Of a stretch of DNA of 64,000 nt, positions 47,746-56,832 are shown one piece after another; the stretch's first letter is position 1, and the number at the start of each line of letters is the position of its first letter. The DNA is from Edaphovirga cremea (GTDB taxonomy: Bacteria; Pseudomonadota; Gammaproteobacteria; Enterobacterales; Enterobacteriaceae). The notes below the pieces were generated by a model that saw only the letters and a program-made list of their open reading frames with translations, searched no databases and was not told the DNA's origin. The position numbers and the translations under genes were made by a program. Location: assembly GCF_003332275.1 (NCBI RefSeq), contig NZ_QOVA01000007.1, forward strand, positions 182,637 through 246,636, read 5' to 3'.

Positions 47746-48009
47746 ATGTTTGCAGTAATTTTTGGGCGTCCGGGCTGTCCTTATTGTGTCCGTGCAAAAG
47801 AGTTGGCTGAAAAATTGACCGAAGAACGTGACGATTTCAACTTCCGCTATGTTGATATCCATGCCGAAGGGATCACCAAGGCAGATCTGGAAAAAACTGT
47901 CGGTAAGCCTGTTGAAACTGTTCCACAGATTTTCCTGGATGAGAAACACATTGGTGGCTGCACCGATTTCGAAGCCTACGCAAAAGAAAATCTGGCTTTG
48001 TTTCAATAA
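47746..48009 (+). CDS. grxA: Glutaredoxin 1
   Basis: Small thiol oxidoreductase reduced by glutathione; it supplies electrons to ribonucleotide reductase and resets OxyR. It has 87 residues with the CPYC active site (Cys11, Cys14), the cis-Pro loop VETVPQIF and the glutathione-binding GGCTDFEAY. The ribosome site (aaggag) is strong. In E. coli the gene belongs to the OxyR regulon; I did not locate a convincing OxyR site here. Confidence 0.97.
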   Translation: MFAVIFGRPGCPYCVRAKELAEKLTEERDDFNFRYVDIHAEGITKADLEKTVGKPVETVPQIFLDEKHIGGCTDFEAYAKENLALFQ

Positions 48010-48070
48010 GATAATTCAGGCAAATGACGTTGCAGTTGGCAATACCGCAACGTCCAAGACAAGCATAAAG

Positions 48071-48099
48071 AAAAAGCGCTCACAACGAGCGCTTTTTTA
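48071..48099. terminator. Bidirectional terminator between grxA and ybjM
   Basis: agcgctc (48075-48081) pairs with gagcgct (48087-48093); a run of A precedes and a run of T follows, so it can serve both convergent genes. Confidence 0.85.
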
Positions 48100-48471
48100 T
48101 TTTTGCCTGCGTGAAGAAATTACCATGCTGCGGACAAACCAATACATCAGGGCCCCTGATAAGCACCAGAAAATAGCGCTGGCGTTATAGGCTAGCTCTT
48201 GTAAAGGCGAGCGTTCCTGAACGAAAAACAGGTAGCGGATGACTAAACATAACGGAATTGCCGCCATGGCACCCAACGAAATGTTGGCTAAATCGGCCCG
48301 TTGAGTGATGTGGCAAGTAATAATGCCAGGCACAATAAAAAGTAATAGCCCATATTCCGTACTGTGCGGCTCATTATTTACAATGGGAAACATGAGCCTT
48401 AACAATATATAAACAACAATAAACAAGGCGCAACAAATTAATGGCGAACACCATGACCTGCTGACTGACAT
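48097..48471 (-). CDS. ybjM: YbjM, small inner-membrane protein
   Basis: A 124-residue protein with four predicted membrane helices (CCALFIVVYILLRLMF, LLLFIVPGIITCHI, LGAMAAIPLCLVIRYLFFV, AIFWCLSGALMYWFV). It matches remembered E. coli YbjM in the ICC/FIVV start, the LLFF(I)xPG segment and the SAxFWC segment, and lies between grxA and ybjL as in E. coli. I start at ATG 48471 (MSVSRSWCSPLICCA) because of the strong ribosome site aggagg; the frame runs 11 codons further up. Function unknown. Confidence 0.82.
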   Translation of the reverse strand: MSVSRSWCSPLICCALFIVVYILLRLMFPIVNNEPHSTEYGLLLFIVPGIITCHITQRADLANISLGAMAAIPLCLVIRYLFFVQERSPLQELAYNASAIFWCLSGALMYWFVRSMVISSRRQK

Positions 48472-48817
48472 ATATCCTCCTCCTAAATAGCCCAAATATT
48501 TCACTCATAGCCTTACGATGCCAAAAAAAGTGCGAGGCATTGAGTAATGCACAAATGAGATAAACATTTTCCCTGGTACTACCGTTTGGTGGTGATAGAT
48601 GTACAAAAAACAAAACATGCTGTGTTGTTGCTGAAGCAGGCTTTCTTCTGGCTGATTACAGCTCAAACGATTAGAATGTCTGCCGCACAACAATTTTATT
48701 ATTGATGCCGCCGTTAAGATTAATGCATAAAACGACATTCAATATTTTGTGTTGTTAAATGTATATCTAATAGTCATCTACTTCAAGTTTTTGTTGGTAA
48801 ACAATAAGTTATCCTCC
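48472..48817. other. Divergent region between ybjM and ybjL
   Basis: About 345 bases that carry the promoters of both genes. Nothing else is supported; several 70-codon frames here lack ribosome sites. Confidence 0.5.
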
Positions 48818-50500
48818 GTGAATATAAACGTCGCCAATTTGTTAAACGGGAATTACATCCTGTTATTGTTTGTTGTACTCGCCTTAGGATTATGCCTCGG
48901 AAAATTACGCCTGGGCTCCGTGCAACTCGGTAATTCTATTGGGGTACTGGTCGTTTCATTGCTCCTTGGGCAGCAGCATTTTTCCATTAACACAGAAGCG
49001 CTAAATCTGGGCTTTATGCTGTTTATTTTTTGTGTCGGTGTTGAAGCCGGTCCTAATTTTTTCTCGATTTTTTTTCGCGACGGCAAGAATTATCTGATAT
49101 TGGCGCTCGTTATGGTCGGCAGCGCCATGCTTCTTGCGCTGGGTCTCGGAAAATTCTTTGGGTGGGATATCGGCCTGACGGCAGGTATGCTCGCCGGTTC
49201 CATGACCTCGACGCCGGTTTTGGTCGGTGCCGGAGACACCCTGCGCAATACGATGGGCGGCAGTCCGGGTCTCAGCGTGGCTCAGGACAATCTCAGCCTC
49301 GGCTATGCGCTGACGTACCTGATTGGTCTGGTCAGCCTGATTTTTGGCGCACGTTATCTACCCAAACTACAGCATCAGGATCTGCCGACCAGCGCGCAGC
49401 AGATTGCCCGTGAACGTGGGCTGGATACCGAGAGCCACCGTAAAGTCTACTTGCCAGTGATCCGTGCTTATCGGGTAGGTCAGGAACTGGTTGCCTGGGC
49501 CGATGGCAAGAACCTGCGGGAATTGGGGATCTATCGCCAGACCGGGTGTTATATAGAACGCATCCGCCGCAACGGCATTCTGGCTAACCCGGACGGTGAC
49601 GCGGTGCTGCAAGTTGGCGATGAGATCGCGCTGGTAGGTTATCCCGACGCCCATTCCCGCCTCGACCCCAGCTTCCGTAACGGTAAAGAAGTGTTTGACC
49701 GCGATCTGCTCGATATGCGCATCGTTACCGAAGAGATTGTGGTCAAGAATAACAATGCTGTCGGCAAGCGCCTCAGCCAGATCAAACTGACCGATCATGG
49801 CTGCTTCCTTAACCGGGTGATCCGCAGCCAGATTGAAATGCCGATTGATGACAACATCGTGCTGAATAAAGGCGACGTTTTGCAGGTGAGCGGCGACGCC
49901 CGACGGGTTAAGAGCGTTGCGGAGCGGATTGGGTTTATCTCGATTCATAGTCAGGTAACCGATCTGCTGGCGTTCTGCGCCTTCTTTATCATTGGTTTGA
50001 TGATTGGGATGATCACTTTCCAGTTCAGCAATTTCTCCTTTGGTATCGGTAATGCCGCTGGATTGCTGTTCTCCGGGATCATGCTCGGCTTCATGCGGGC
50101 TAACCACCCTACTTTCGGCTATATCCCGCAGGGTGCGCTGAATATGGTGAAAGAGTTCGGCCTGATGGTGTTTATGGCGGGCGTTGGCCTGAGCGCGGGC
50201 GGTGGCATTACTCACGGACTGGGGAAAGTGGGTGGAGAGATGCTGATTTCCGGCCTGTTGGTCAGTTTGGTACCGGTGATCATCTGTTTCATCTTTGGTG
50301 CCTACGTTCTGCGTATGAACCGTGCTCTGTTATTCGGCGCGATTATGGGAGCCAGAACCTGTGCTCCGGCGATGGAGATCATCAGCGATACCTCACGCAG
50401 TAACATTCCGGCGTTGGGCTATGCCGGTACGTATGCGATTGCTAACGTATTACTGACGCTGGCGGGTACCCTGATAGTGATCATCTGGCCAGGAATATGA
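48818..50500 (+). CDS. ybjL: YbjL, AspT/YidE-type putative transporter
   Basis: A 560-residue inner-membrane protein (E. coli 561) of the aspartate:alanine exchanger family. I use GTG 48818 ([20 protein letters not shown]), the exact counterpart of the E. coli start; an in-frame ATG 23 codons upstream has no family support. Two membrane halves (about 10-160 and 390-560) flank two soluble RCK/TrkA-C domains (about 200-290 and 300-380). Conserved motifs are [20 protein letters not shown] and [20 protein letters not shown]. The substrate is unknown. Confidence 0.95.
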   Translation: MNINVANLLNGNYILLLFVVLALGLCLGKLRLGSVQLGNSIGVLVVSLLLGQQHFSINTEALNLGFMLFIFCVGVEAGPNFFSIFFRDGKNYLILALVMVGSAMLLALGLGKFFGWDIGLTAGMLAGSMTSTPVLVGAGDTLRNTMGGSPGLSVAQDNLSLGYALTYLIGLVSLIFGARYLPKLQHQDLPTSAQQIARERGLDTESHRKVYLPVIRAYRVGQELVAWADGKNLRELGIYRQTGCYIERIRRNGILANPDGDAVLQVGDEIALVGYPDAHSRLDPSFRNGKEVFDRDLLDMRIVTEEIVVKNNNAVGKRLSQIKLTDHGCFLNRVIRSQIEMPIDDNIVLNKGDVLQVSGDARRVKSVAERIGFISIHSQVTDLLAFCAFFIIGLMIGMITFQFSNFSFGIGNAAGLLFSGIMLGFMRANHPTFGYIPQGALNMVKEFGLMVFMAGVGLSAGGGITHGLGKVGGEMLISGLLVSLVPVIICFIFGAYVLRMNRALLFGAIMGARTCAPAMEIISDTSRSNIPALGYAGTYAIANVLLTLAGTLIVIIWPGI

Positions 50501-50636
50501 CCTAACCAATTGTTTTTATTTGTATTTTACAAAAATCAATTATTTGTTTACTTTTTTGAGATGTGGCTAGAACTTTTTCATTGGGTAGCAGTCTTAACTA
50601 GTGCCACTGCTTTTCTTTGATGTCCCCATTTTGGAG

Positions 50637-50682
50637 AGCCCGATAGTCCCGCCTCGTTAGGTTCAAGACTACCGGGTTTTTT
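50637..50682 (+). terminator. Probable terminator of ybjL
   Basis: agcccgatagtc (50637-50648) pairs with gactaccgggtt (50667-50678) with mismatches, and tttt continues after the right arm. It lies 137 bases after the ybjL stop. Confidence 0.6.
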
Positions 50683-50792
50683 CTTGCCTGAAATTTGAGA
50701 TAGAGCTTAGAATCAGGTTCTTACTGAAGTTACTCCGTTCGATAATGGATGTTTTCTCGGGGCGTAAAGTGCAACCAGCGAAATTCTTTCAG

Positions 50793-51006
50793 TAACCTCT
50801 AACACCTCCCCAACCGTGTAGTACTCCGATAGGCAAAACCCTCGTAAACTCATTGATAATAATTCAAATTTAAAATCGAATTATTGGCTTAAAAAATGAT
50901 TCAGCATACCCTAATTAACAAAATTTTTGGTGGGGCGTCGCAGAAACAACAAAGTGTTTCAAAAACCTTTGAAAGACCTTGCCCACACTTCAAACATGGC
51001 GGTATA
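50793..51006. repeat. Diverged 214-bp direct repeat, copy 1
   Basis: Aligned end to end, and with equal length, to 52635-52848. The first 70 or so bases are nearly identical (cctctaacacctccccaacc onward); the rest is clearly related but diverged, and the end (aacatggcggtata) matches again. It lies upstream of the GNAT/ASCH cassette. Confidence 0.9.
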
Positions 51007-51140
51007 AATAGCAACCATCTATTTTATGGATGAGTAGAATTTATAGTATTGAGTACAGCTCCGCATCTCAAACCATACACAAAAAAACAATATATCACAT
51101 GTCAATTAAGTGTTAGAAAGGCACTTACAAGGAGCTATAA

Positions 51141-52214
51141 ATGGAAAACTTAAAGTATTTACCTTTCAATCAGGTTGATTTTAATGATCCGTTTTTTGAT
51201 TCATTAAAAGATGATTATGCTCATGGCTTTCTTACTTGGATTCAAAAAAAATGTTTATCTGGCACTGATTATGCATATGTACTTTATGACGAATTTTTAA
51301 AAATTGATGGATTTATGTATTTAAAATTTGAAAGCGGCCAAGTAGACGATGTGATTCCAAATATAAGAACCTTAAAGCATCTCAAGGTAGGTACTTTTAA
51401 ATTTAACCCTAAAGGAACCCTTCGGGGACAGCGATTCCTTAAAAAAATATTTGACCATGCTTTAGAGTATAAAGTTAATGACATATACGTAACCGTATTT
51501 GATAAACACAGTTATCTGATAAAATTATTTCAAGCATATGGATTCATTCGTTATGGAGAAAAGCAATCATTAAATGGTATTGAAAATGTTTTAGTCCGGA
51601 ATATGTCCAGTTTACATCTAACTGGCGATCTTCTTGCCGATTATCCCTACATAAACAATAGAGATAATGAAAAGAAATACTTATTAAGTATTTATCCAAC
51701 ATACCACACGCGCCTGTTCCCTGATTCAATTCTTGTTACAGAGTCTCCGTCAATTATTAACGATGTATCATATGCCAATAGCATAAGAAAGATTTATATT
51801 TGCGGTATGAAAGATGTCATGCTCATGAAACCACATGATATTGTAGTCATTTATAGAACATCTGATAATAAAGGGCCAGCATATTACAGGTCAGTTGTAA
51901 CCTCTGTATGCGTAGTCGAAAGTGTAAAAGATATTCATTCGTTTTTTTCTGAAAATGAATTCATAGCTTACTGTATTAAATATAGCGTGTTTTCTCAAGG
52001 TGAACTTTCGGATTTTTATAGATCCAAAAGATATCCTTACATAATAACCTTTACATATAACATAGCTTTACCAAAACGATTAAATCGTGCTACACTTATT
52101 AATGAAGCAGAAATGAATCCAAATTCTTATTGGGGCTTCATGGAATTAAGTGACTTAGTATTTAATAAAATTATTGAATTAGGTAACGTAGATGAAAGTA
52201 TTATTATCAATTAA
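51141..52214 (+). CDS. GNAT acetyltransferase fused to a PUA/EVE-like domain
   Basis: A 357-residue soluble protein. Residues about 45-140 fit the GNAT fold, with an acetyl-CoA loop region KFNPKGTLRGQRFLKKIFDH and the late strand VNDIYVTVFDKH plus LIKLFQAYGF. Residues about 200-350 look like a PUA-like barrel of the EVE/ASCH kind (DIVVIYRTSDNKGPAYYRSV, VVTSVCVVESV). The DNA is AT-rich, unlike core genes. Its last 23 bases overlap the ASCH gene, so the two are translated together. Ribosome site caaggag is strong. Function unknown; the acceptor of the acetyl group cannot be guessed. Confidence 0.72.
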   Translation: MENLKYLPFNQVDFNDPFFDSLKDDYAHGFLTWIQKKCLSGTDYAYVLYDEFLKIDGFMYLKFESGQVDDVIPNIRTLKHLKVGTFKFNPKGTLRGQRFLKKIFDHALEYKVNDIYVTVFDKHSYLIKLFQAYGFIRYGEKQSLNGIENVLVRNMSSLHLTGDLLADYPYINNRDNEKKYLLSIYPTYHTRLFPDSILVTESPSIINDVSYANSIRKIYICGMKDVMLMKPHDIVVIYRTSDNKGPAYYRSVVTSVCVVESVKDIHSFFSENEFIAYCIKYSVFSQGELSDFYRSKRYPYIITFTYNIALPKRLNRATLINEAEMNPNSYWGFMELSDLVFNKIIELGNVDESIIIN

Positions 52215-52563
52215 ACCAGAATTTGTTGAAAAAATTCTAGATGGCTCTAAGAAATTTGAGTTTAGAAAAGGGATTTTTAAAAACGATTTGGTTACATCTG
52301 TTGTTATCTACTCCACGATGCCGGTTGGTATGGTCGTAGGTGAATTTGACATAGCTGATGTTATTCATGATGAGCCTTCGGTCGTATGGAAAAAAACTAA
52401 AAAATTCGCAGGCATAAGCAAAGACTTCTTTGATATCTACTTCGAATCGAGAGAAAAAGCTTACGCAATTGAAATATCAAACGTTCGTAGGTATGAGAAG
52501 CCTCTTGCATTGAGTGCGTTAGGCAAAAACATAACCGCACCTCAATCATATCGATATCTGTAG
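52192..52563 (+). CDS. ASCH-domain protein, partner of the GNAT/PUA-like protein
   Basis: A 123-residue protein that is one ASCH (PUA-like) domain: MKVLLSIKPEFVEKILDGSK, KFEFRKGIF (the ligand-side Lys/Phe-Glu-Phe-Arg), then VVIYSTMPVGMVVGEFDIAD and AYAIEISNVRRYEKPLAL. This is the type found as stand-alone predicted regulators and RNA-binding proteins. It overlaps the end of the preceding gene by 23 bases. It has low GC. With its neighbour it forms a closed two-gene cassette between direct repeats. Confidence 0.82.
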   Translation: MKVLLSIKPEFVEKILDGSKKFEFRKGIFKNDLVTSVVIYSTMPVGMVVGEFDIADVIHDEPSVVWKKTKKFAGISKDFFDIYFESREKAYAIEISNVRRYEKPLALSALGKNITAPQSYRYL

Positions 52564-52634
52564 AGTCACCCTGTAATTACATCTGCTTTCCCCGATCAAA
52601 TGTATGGTTTGTCTGAACCATACATTGACTACTA

Positions 52635-52848
52635 TAACCTCTAACACCTCCCCAACCATGTAGTACTCCGATAGGCAAAACCCTCGCAAACTCATTGATA
52701 ACAATGCAAATTAAAAATAAAATCATTGATTCAATAAATGATTTAACGTGCTAAAGTTAACAAGGTTCTTGGCGGTGCATCACAAAAATGGCAAAGCAGT
52801 CCGACAACCTTTAAAACGTCTTGCCCATATTCAGAACATGGCGGTATA
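52635..52848. repeat. Diverged 214-bp direct repeat, copy 2
   Basis: Partner of 50793-51006 in the same orientation, 1842 bases away. This copy lies directly upstream of the Ner-like gene and probably contains part of its control region. Confidence 0.9.
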
Positions 52849-52856
52849 GTTCGCTC

Positions 52857-52892
52857 GCGTTGGCAAAATCCAACGCCGGGATTTGCACCCCG
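52857..52892 (+). ncRNA. Double hairpin in the leader of the Ner-like gene, C4-like
   Basis: gcgttgg/ccaacgc (52857-52863, 52870-52876) and cggg/cccg (52877-52880, 52889-52892) form two abutting hairpins. A pair of adjacent small hairpins with exposed loops recalls the C4 antisense RNA found upstream of phage immunity genes; the likeness is structural and by memory only. Confidence 0.3.
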
Positions 52893-52962
52893 AAAATCGC
52901 AACCTCTATCAGGCGTCCTCGTTTTCCATTGGTGCCTGCGATAAATGTAAAAGAGGTTCTAC

Positions 52963-53256
52963 ATGACTGCATTAGAAAAACCTTCCAACACCACTCCCGT
53001 TTTAAGTGAAGCCTGGCATCCGGCGGATATTATTGCGTCGATAAGAAAGAAAGGAACGACACTCGCGGCGTTATCGCGCAAGTCGGGTCTCAGTTCTTCC
53101 ACCCTCGCAAATACGTTATCTCGCCCGTGGCCGAAAGGGGAAAAGCTGATTGCGGATGCAATCGGTGTGCATCCGGCAGAAATCTGGCCTAACCGCTACT
53201 TTGATGAGAAGGGTGCAAATATTGAACGCACCATCAGGAATAAAAAGCAGTCATAG
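52963..53256 (+). CDS. Ner-like transcriptional regulator (Nlp/SfsB family)
   Basis: A 97-residue helix-turn-helix protein of the Mu Ner / E. coli Nlp (SfsB) family. WHPADIIASIRKKGTTLAAL, SRKSGLSSSTLANTLSRPWP and KGEKLIADAIGVHPAEIWPN match Nlp nearly residue for residue. The C-terminal tail is basic. Ner-type proteins repress phage early promoters; Nlp relatives in chromosomes affect maltose and other genes. The ribosome site is agaggt. Its leader holds repeat copy 2. Confidence 0.9.
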   Translation: MTALEKPSNTTPVLSEAWHPADIIASIRKKGTTLAALSRKSGLSSSTLANTLSRPWPKGEKLIADAIGVHPAEIWPNRYFDEKGANIERTIRNKKQS

Positions 53257-53415
53257 CGGATAAAGTTGTGGGTCTTTTCATTAAATAAATATAAGGCATT
53301 GGATATCTGCCGAATCAATGCCTTTTACCCATTAATTAACCTATAGACATACGTTATTTATCAGGTTGAAAATTTAAATCGTTACCTATTCCTGTTTACC
53401 GCCCTACCTTACTGG

Positions 53416-54249
53416 CTACGGAAAAACATACGGAAAACCTAAGGCAAATAAAGGCTCTTCATTTTCAAAACAGGTTATCACTTCATGACCGTCGGGATAG
53501 TGTTTTGTTGCCTCCACTCGATTATCCGAACTTCCTTTGACGTCAAAAAATCCGTCTGGCATTAAATGCATATCTTTAATCAACGGTGATTTCATCGTTA
53601 TCCGTTGTCGCTTACCATAACTTATCACCGGTCTTTTCAAATATTTCGCCAGTTCCCTGGCTAAATCAGAACGCCCAGAGCGACACATTAAAAGATGCAG
53701 TGGTGTCCCTTCAGGCATCGATAAATCAATCCCTTCCATTTGCAAGAATTGCACAAAATGCTTATACGTAAACTGAATGGTTGTGCGCAAACCTTCCTCA
53801 TTGGTCGCATCCACCAACATCATGAAGCCGGAAACTGCACTATTGTTTCCATGAATCATCAACACTGATTGCCCAGAGTTATCAATATCTCTGATATAAC
53901 CCGTTTCCAAACGGGTTTTCTTTGAAAAGGACGTATGCTCTTTCGAAAAAACTACGCTATCTACCACTTCTGTTTCCAGGACTTCATCAATCACCTCAAC
54001 GTGAGTTACTACATCCATAAGCACTATTTTCCATAACGGGGCATGCCCCGACGTATCGGCCATATTCACGGGGTTACCGCTGCAATAGAGATACCCGTTG
54101 CATCCCCCAACGCCAAACGGACTGGAACGATCCCAGCTTGAGAAGCGCTTTAGCAAGGGATTGAACCCCCGGTAACCATTCCCGAGAAGATATTGCTGAC
54201 CCAACACTGACCGTCGTTGTCCTATATATCCCAGACTTATATTTTCCAT
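53416..54249 (-). CDS. Orphan Rhs-core protein with a putative clan-CD peptidase-like half
   Basis: A 277-residue protein. Its N-terminal 75 residues are an Rhs-associated core: QYLLGNGYRGFNPLLKRFSS and then PFGVGGCNGYLYCSGNPVNM with DTSGH. The C-terminal 200 residues are a separate domain with SVLMIHGNNSAVSGFM and LHLLMCRSGRSDLARELAKY, a His-Gly then Cys pattern like caspase-fold (C80/CHAT) peptidases. I use ATG 54249 (MENISLGYIGQ) with gaggtc upstream; the frame goes up 37 more codons without support. No signal peptide, no large Rhs shell and no obvious immunity gene nearby. It may be a toxin module or its orphan. Confidence 0.7.
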   Translation of the reverse strand: MENISLGYIGQRRSVLGQQYLLGNGYRGFNPLLKRFSSWDRSSPFGVGGCNGYLYCSGNPVNMADTSGHAPLWKIVLMDVVTHVEVIDEVLETEVVDSVVFSKEHTSFSKKTRLETGYIRDIDNSGQSVLMIHGNNSAVSGFMMLVDATNEEGLRTTIQFTYKHFVQFLQMEGIDLSMPEGTPLHLLMCRSGRSDLARELAKYLKRPVISYGKRQRITMKSPLIKDMHLMPDGFFDVKGSSDNRVEATKHYPDGHEVITCFENEEPLFALGFPYVFP

Positions 54250-54489
54250 CGTTGACCTCGATTGACTTAGAAAGAAACACTCACCACTTGCGGCGTTGTC
54301 GCGTAACGCGGATCTCAGCACCTCAAACCTTGTTAACACAAAACCAACAGCAGGCTGCACGCATTGATTGCCTGAATTACTTTCCTATTTCTAAATAACC
54401 TTATGACTATTTTTTATAGCCTTTTATGCAGAGGCCATCGTATTCTGCTGAAGTAGCGAAAAATAAATAAACCCTAAGGGACCGTTATC

Positions 54490-55767
54490 ATGAAATTAGA
54501 GTCACTGGCTTTACATCACGGCTATGTATCCGAAGCGACCACTAAATCTGCCGCCGTACCCATTTATCAGACTACCTCCTACACGTTCGATGATACCCAG
54601 CATGGTGCCGACCTTTTCGACCTGAAAGTGCCCGGCAATATCTATACCCGCATTATGAATCCGACCAACGCGGTGCTTGAGCAACGCCTCGCCGCTATTG
54701 AAGGCGGCATTGGTGCGCTGGCTGTGGCGTCCGGCATGGCCGCAATTGTCTATGCCGTGCAAGCCCTGACGGAGGTCGGCGATAACATCGTTAGTACCAG
54801 CCAGCTCTATGGCGGGACGTATAATTTCTTTGCGCATACCTTGCCCCGGCAGGGCGTTGAAGTGCGCATGGCGGCCTTCGATGACTTCGACCGCATGGAG
54901 GCGTTGATTGATGAGCGGACGAAAGCGCTGTTCTGCGAATCCATCGGTAACCCTGCTGGGAATATCGTCGATATTGCCCGTCTCGCCGAGATTGCCCATC
55001 GCCATGGCGTGCCGGTCATCGTTGATAACACCGTGGCGACGCCGGTTCTGTGCCGCCCTTTTGAACTCGGCGCAGACATTGTGGTTCACTCGCTGACCAA
55101 ATACATCGGCGGACACGGCACCACGCTCGGCGGAATTATCATCGATTCCGGTAAGTTTGACTGGGTCGCGAATTCGTCACGTTTTAGCGTAATGAATGTG
55201 CCGGATCCGTCCTATCATGGCGTGGTATACACGCAAGCGTTTGGCCCTGCCGCCTATATTGGCCGCTGCCGGGTGGTGCCTCTGCGCAACACCGGTGCCG
55301 CGTTATCGCCACACAGCGCTTTTTTACTGCTTCAGGGCCTGGAAACATTGAGCCTGCGTATGGAAAGACACTGTAGCAATGCGCTGGCGCTGGCGACGTT
55401 CCTGCAAAATCATCCGCAGGTGAACTGGGTCAATTACGGGGCGCTACCCGGCAGCCCTTATAAAGCCAATTGCGATAAAATCACCTCGGGCAAAGCGTCT
55501 GGTATTGTGAGCTTCGGAATAAAAGGCGGCAAAGAGGCTGGAGGCCGTTTTATCGACGCATTGCAGATGGTTCTGCGACTGGTGAATATCGGAGACACCA
55601 AATCCCTGGCTTGCCACCCGGCCAGTACCACCCATCGGCAGCTTAACCCTGAAGAACTGGCGCGGGCAGGCGTAAGTGAAGACCTGATCAGAATCTCTGT
55701 CGGGATTGAATATATTGACGACATCATCGCCGATGTCGCGCAGGCGCTTGAAGCCGCACAACGCTAA
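54490..55767 (+). CDS. metY: O-acetylhomoserine sulfhydrylase
   Basis: PLP enzyme that makes homocysteine from O-acetylhomoserine and sulfide, bypassing cystathionine. 425 residues, the usual MetY length and longer than MetB/MetC. The PLP lysine is Lys204 in VVHSLTKYIGGHG; other motifs are YTRIMNPTNAVLEQRLAAIE and the C-terminal HPASTTHRQLNPEELARAGV, which is the MetY-type substrate region. The ribosome site is aaggga. It is a single-gene unit bounded by a strong terminator. Confidence 0.92.
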   Translation: MKLESLALHHGYVSEATTKSAAVPIYQTTSYTFDDTQHGADLFDLKVPGNIYTRIMNPTNAVLEQRLAAIEGGIGALAVASGMAAIVYAVQALTEVGDNIVSTSQLYGGTYNFFAHTLPRQGVEVRMAAFDDFDRMEALIDERTKALFCESIGNPAGNIVDIARLAEIAHRHGVPVIVDNTVATPVLCRPFELGADIVVHSLTKYIGGHGTTLGGIIIDSGKFDWVANSSRFSVMNVPDPSYHGVVYTQAFGPAAYIGRCRVVPLRNTGAALSPHSAFLLLQGLETLSLRMERHCSNALALATFLQNHPQVNWVNYGALPGSPYKANCDKITSGKASGIVSFGIKGGKEAGGRFIDALQMVLRLVNIGDTKSLACHPASTTHRQLNPEELARAGVSEDLIRISVGIEYIDDIIADVAQALEAAQR

Positions 55768-55797
55768 TCGAATTGCCTGGCGGCAATAGAGTCCCAG

Positions 55798-55829
55798 AAA
55801 ATGGCTTAAGGTTTCCTTAAGCCATTTTC
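55798..55829 (+). terminator. Strong terminator after metY
   Basis: aaaatggcttaagg pairs perfectly with ccttaagccatttt around a three-base loop. Confidence 0.9.
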
Positions 55830-56104
55830 ATTACAGTTTGATGATGAATCACGCTATGGGCCTTTCCGGGAAAGCGGCAACTCCTTCTTTTACAACCGTA
55901 AATGAACCCTCAACAAATCCGCATTTTCGGACTATCTCCCTTTACTCACCCAGTGGATAATTCTACCTTTGCTACGTTTTTGGTTTATTGGTCAGTGGTT
56001 TGCTGTTTTTAACCCATAACCTGTGGGCAGGTGGGTTTGGCTCGGCCCGTTGGCTGTCTTTGGGTAGATCGAATTTATCGCCGCCATAACATGAAGGAAT
56101 AATC
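55830..56104. other. Spacer between metY and ybjG
   Basis: No gene, repeat or RNA is supported here. The right end carries the ribosome site of ybjG (gaagga). Confidence 0.5.
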
Positions 56105-56710
56105 ATGGAACAGTTGAACCATCTTCTTTTTTATTGGATCAATGCAACGCCACAATCGCCGCAGTTTATGATCGAACTCGCGACATTCGTGGCGCGCGAT
56201 CTGATCGCTATCGTCCCGATTCTCATCGTGTTTTTGTGGTTTTGGGGTGATCAGGAGAGGATGTCATCGCAGCGCGAGTTAGTCAGTAAAACGGCGATTG
56301 CCCTGATGTTTGCCATGTTGACCACCAAGTGCATTTCCATGCTGTTCCCGCACACCCGTCCCTTTGTCGACGGCTTTGGCTACACCTTCTTGCAACACGC
56401 CCCGGATGACTCATTCCCCAGCGACCACGGCACGGCAATGTTCACGTTTGCGCTGGCGTTCCTGCTCTGGCACCGCACCTGGTCTGGCGTTGTCCTGATG
56501 GGCGTGGCCGTCGCTATCGCCTGGTCGCGGATCTATCTTGGCATACACTGGCCACTGGATATGGTGGGTGGTCTGTTGGTCGGCATGCTGGGGTGTCTGT
56601 TCGGCCAGTTGATGTGGAATTACTTCGGCCAGCACATTTCTGCCCTGCTCGAACGCGTCTATCGCCTGTGTTTTTCCTTTCCGATCCGTAAGGGCTGGAT
56701 AAGGGATTAA
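56105..56710 (+). CDS. ybjG: Undecaprenyl-diphosphate phosphatase YbjG
   Basis: PAP2-family inner-membrane enzyme that recycles the undecaprenyl carrier lipid for peptidoglycan and other envelope polymers; it gives bacitracin tolerance. It has 201 residues and about five helices. The three PAP2 motifs are KCISMLFPHTRPF, PSDHG (SFPSDHGTAMF) and SRIYLGIHWPLDMVGG, with the active-site histidines. deoR follows on the same strand, as in E. coli (deoR next to ybjG). Confidence 0.95.
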   Translation: MEQLNHLLFYWINATPQSPQFMIELATFVARDLIAIVPILIVFLWFWGDQERMSSQRELVSKTAIALMFAMLTTKCISMLFPHTRPFVDGFGYTFLQHAPDDSFPSDHGTAMFTFALAFLLWHRTWSGVVLMGVAVAIAWSRIYLGIHWPLDMVGGLLVGMLGCLFGQLMWNYFGQHISALLERVYRLCFSFPIRKGWIRD

Positions 56711-56832
56711 TCCTATTCTCTGTGAACGTCTGATATTGCAGGGCTTTTTTATGCCCTACCGACAATCGTTATGTTTACGCTTTCCACCGGTTAAGGGTAA
56801 TATTGTGCACGTGAATTTTACAGAGGTCAGCA

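Larger units (their letters stand above)
50501..51140. other. Gap after ybjL containing direct-repeat copy 1
   Basis: 640 bases without a supported gene. Contents: the terminator-like repeat at 50637-50682, repeat copy 1 (50793-51006), and an AT-rich promoter region for the GNAT/PUA-like gene. Confidence 0.6.
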
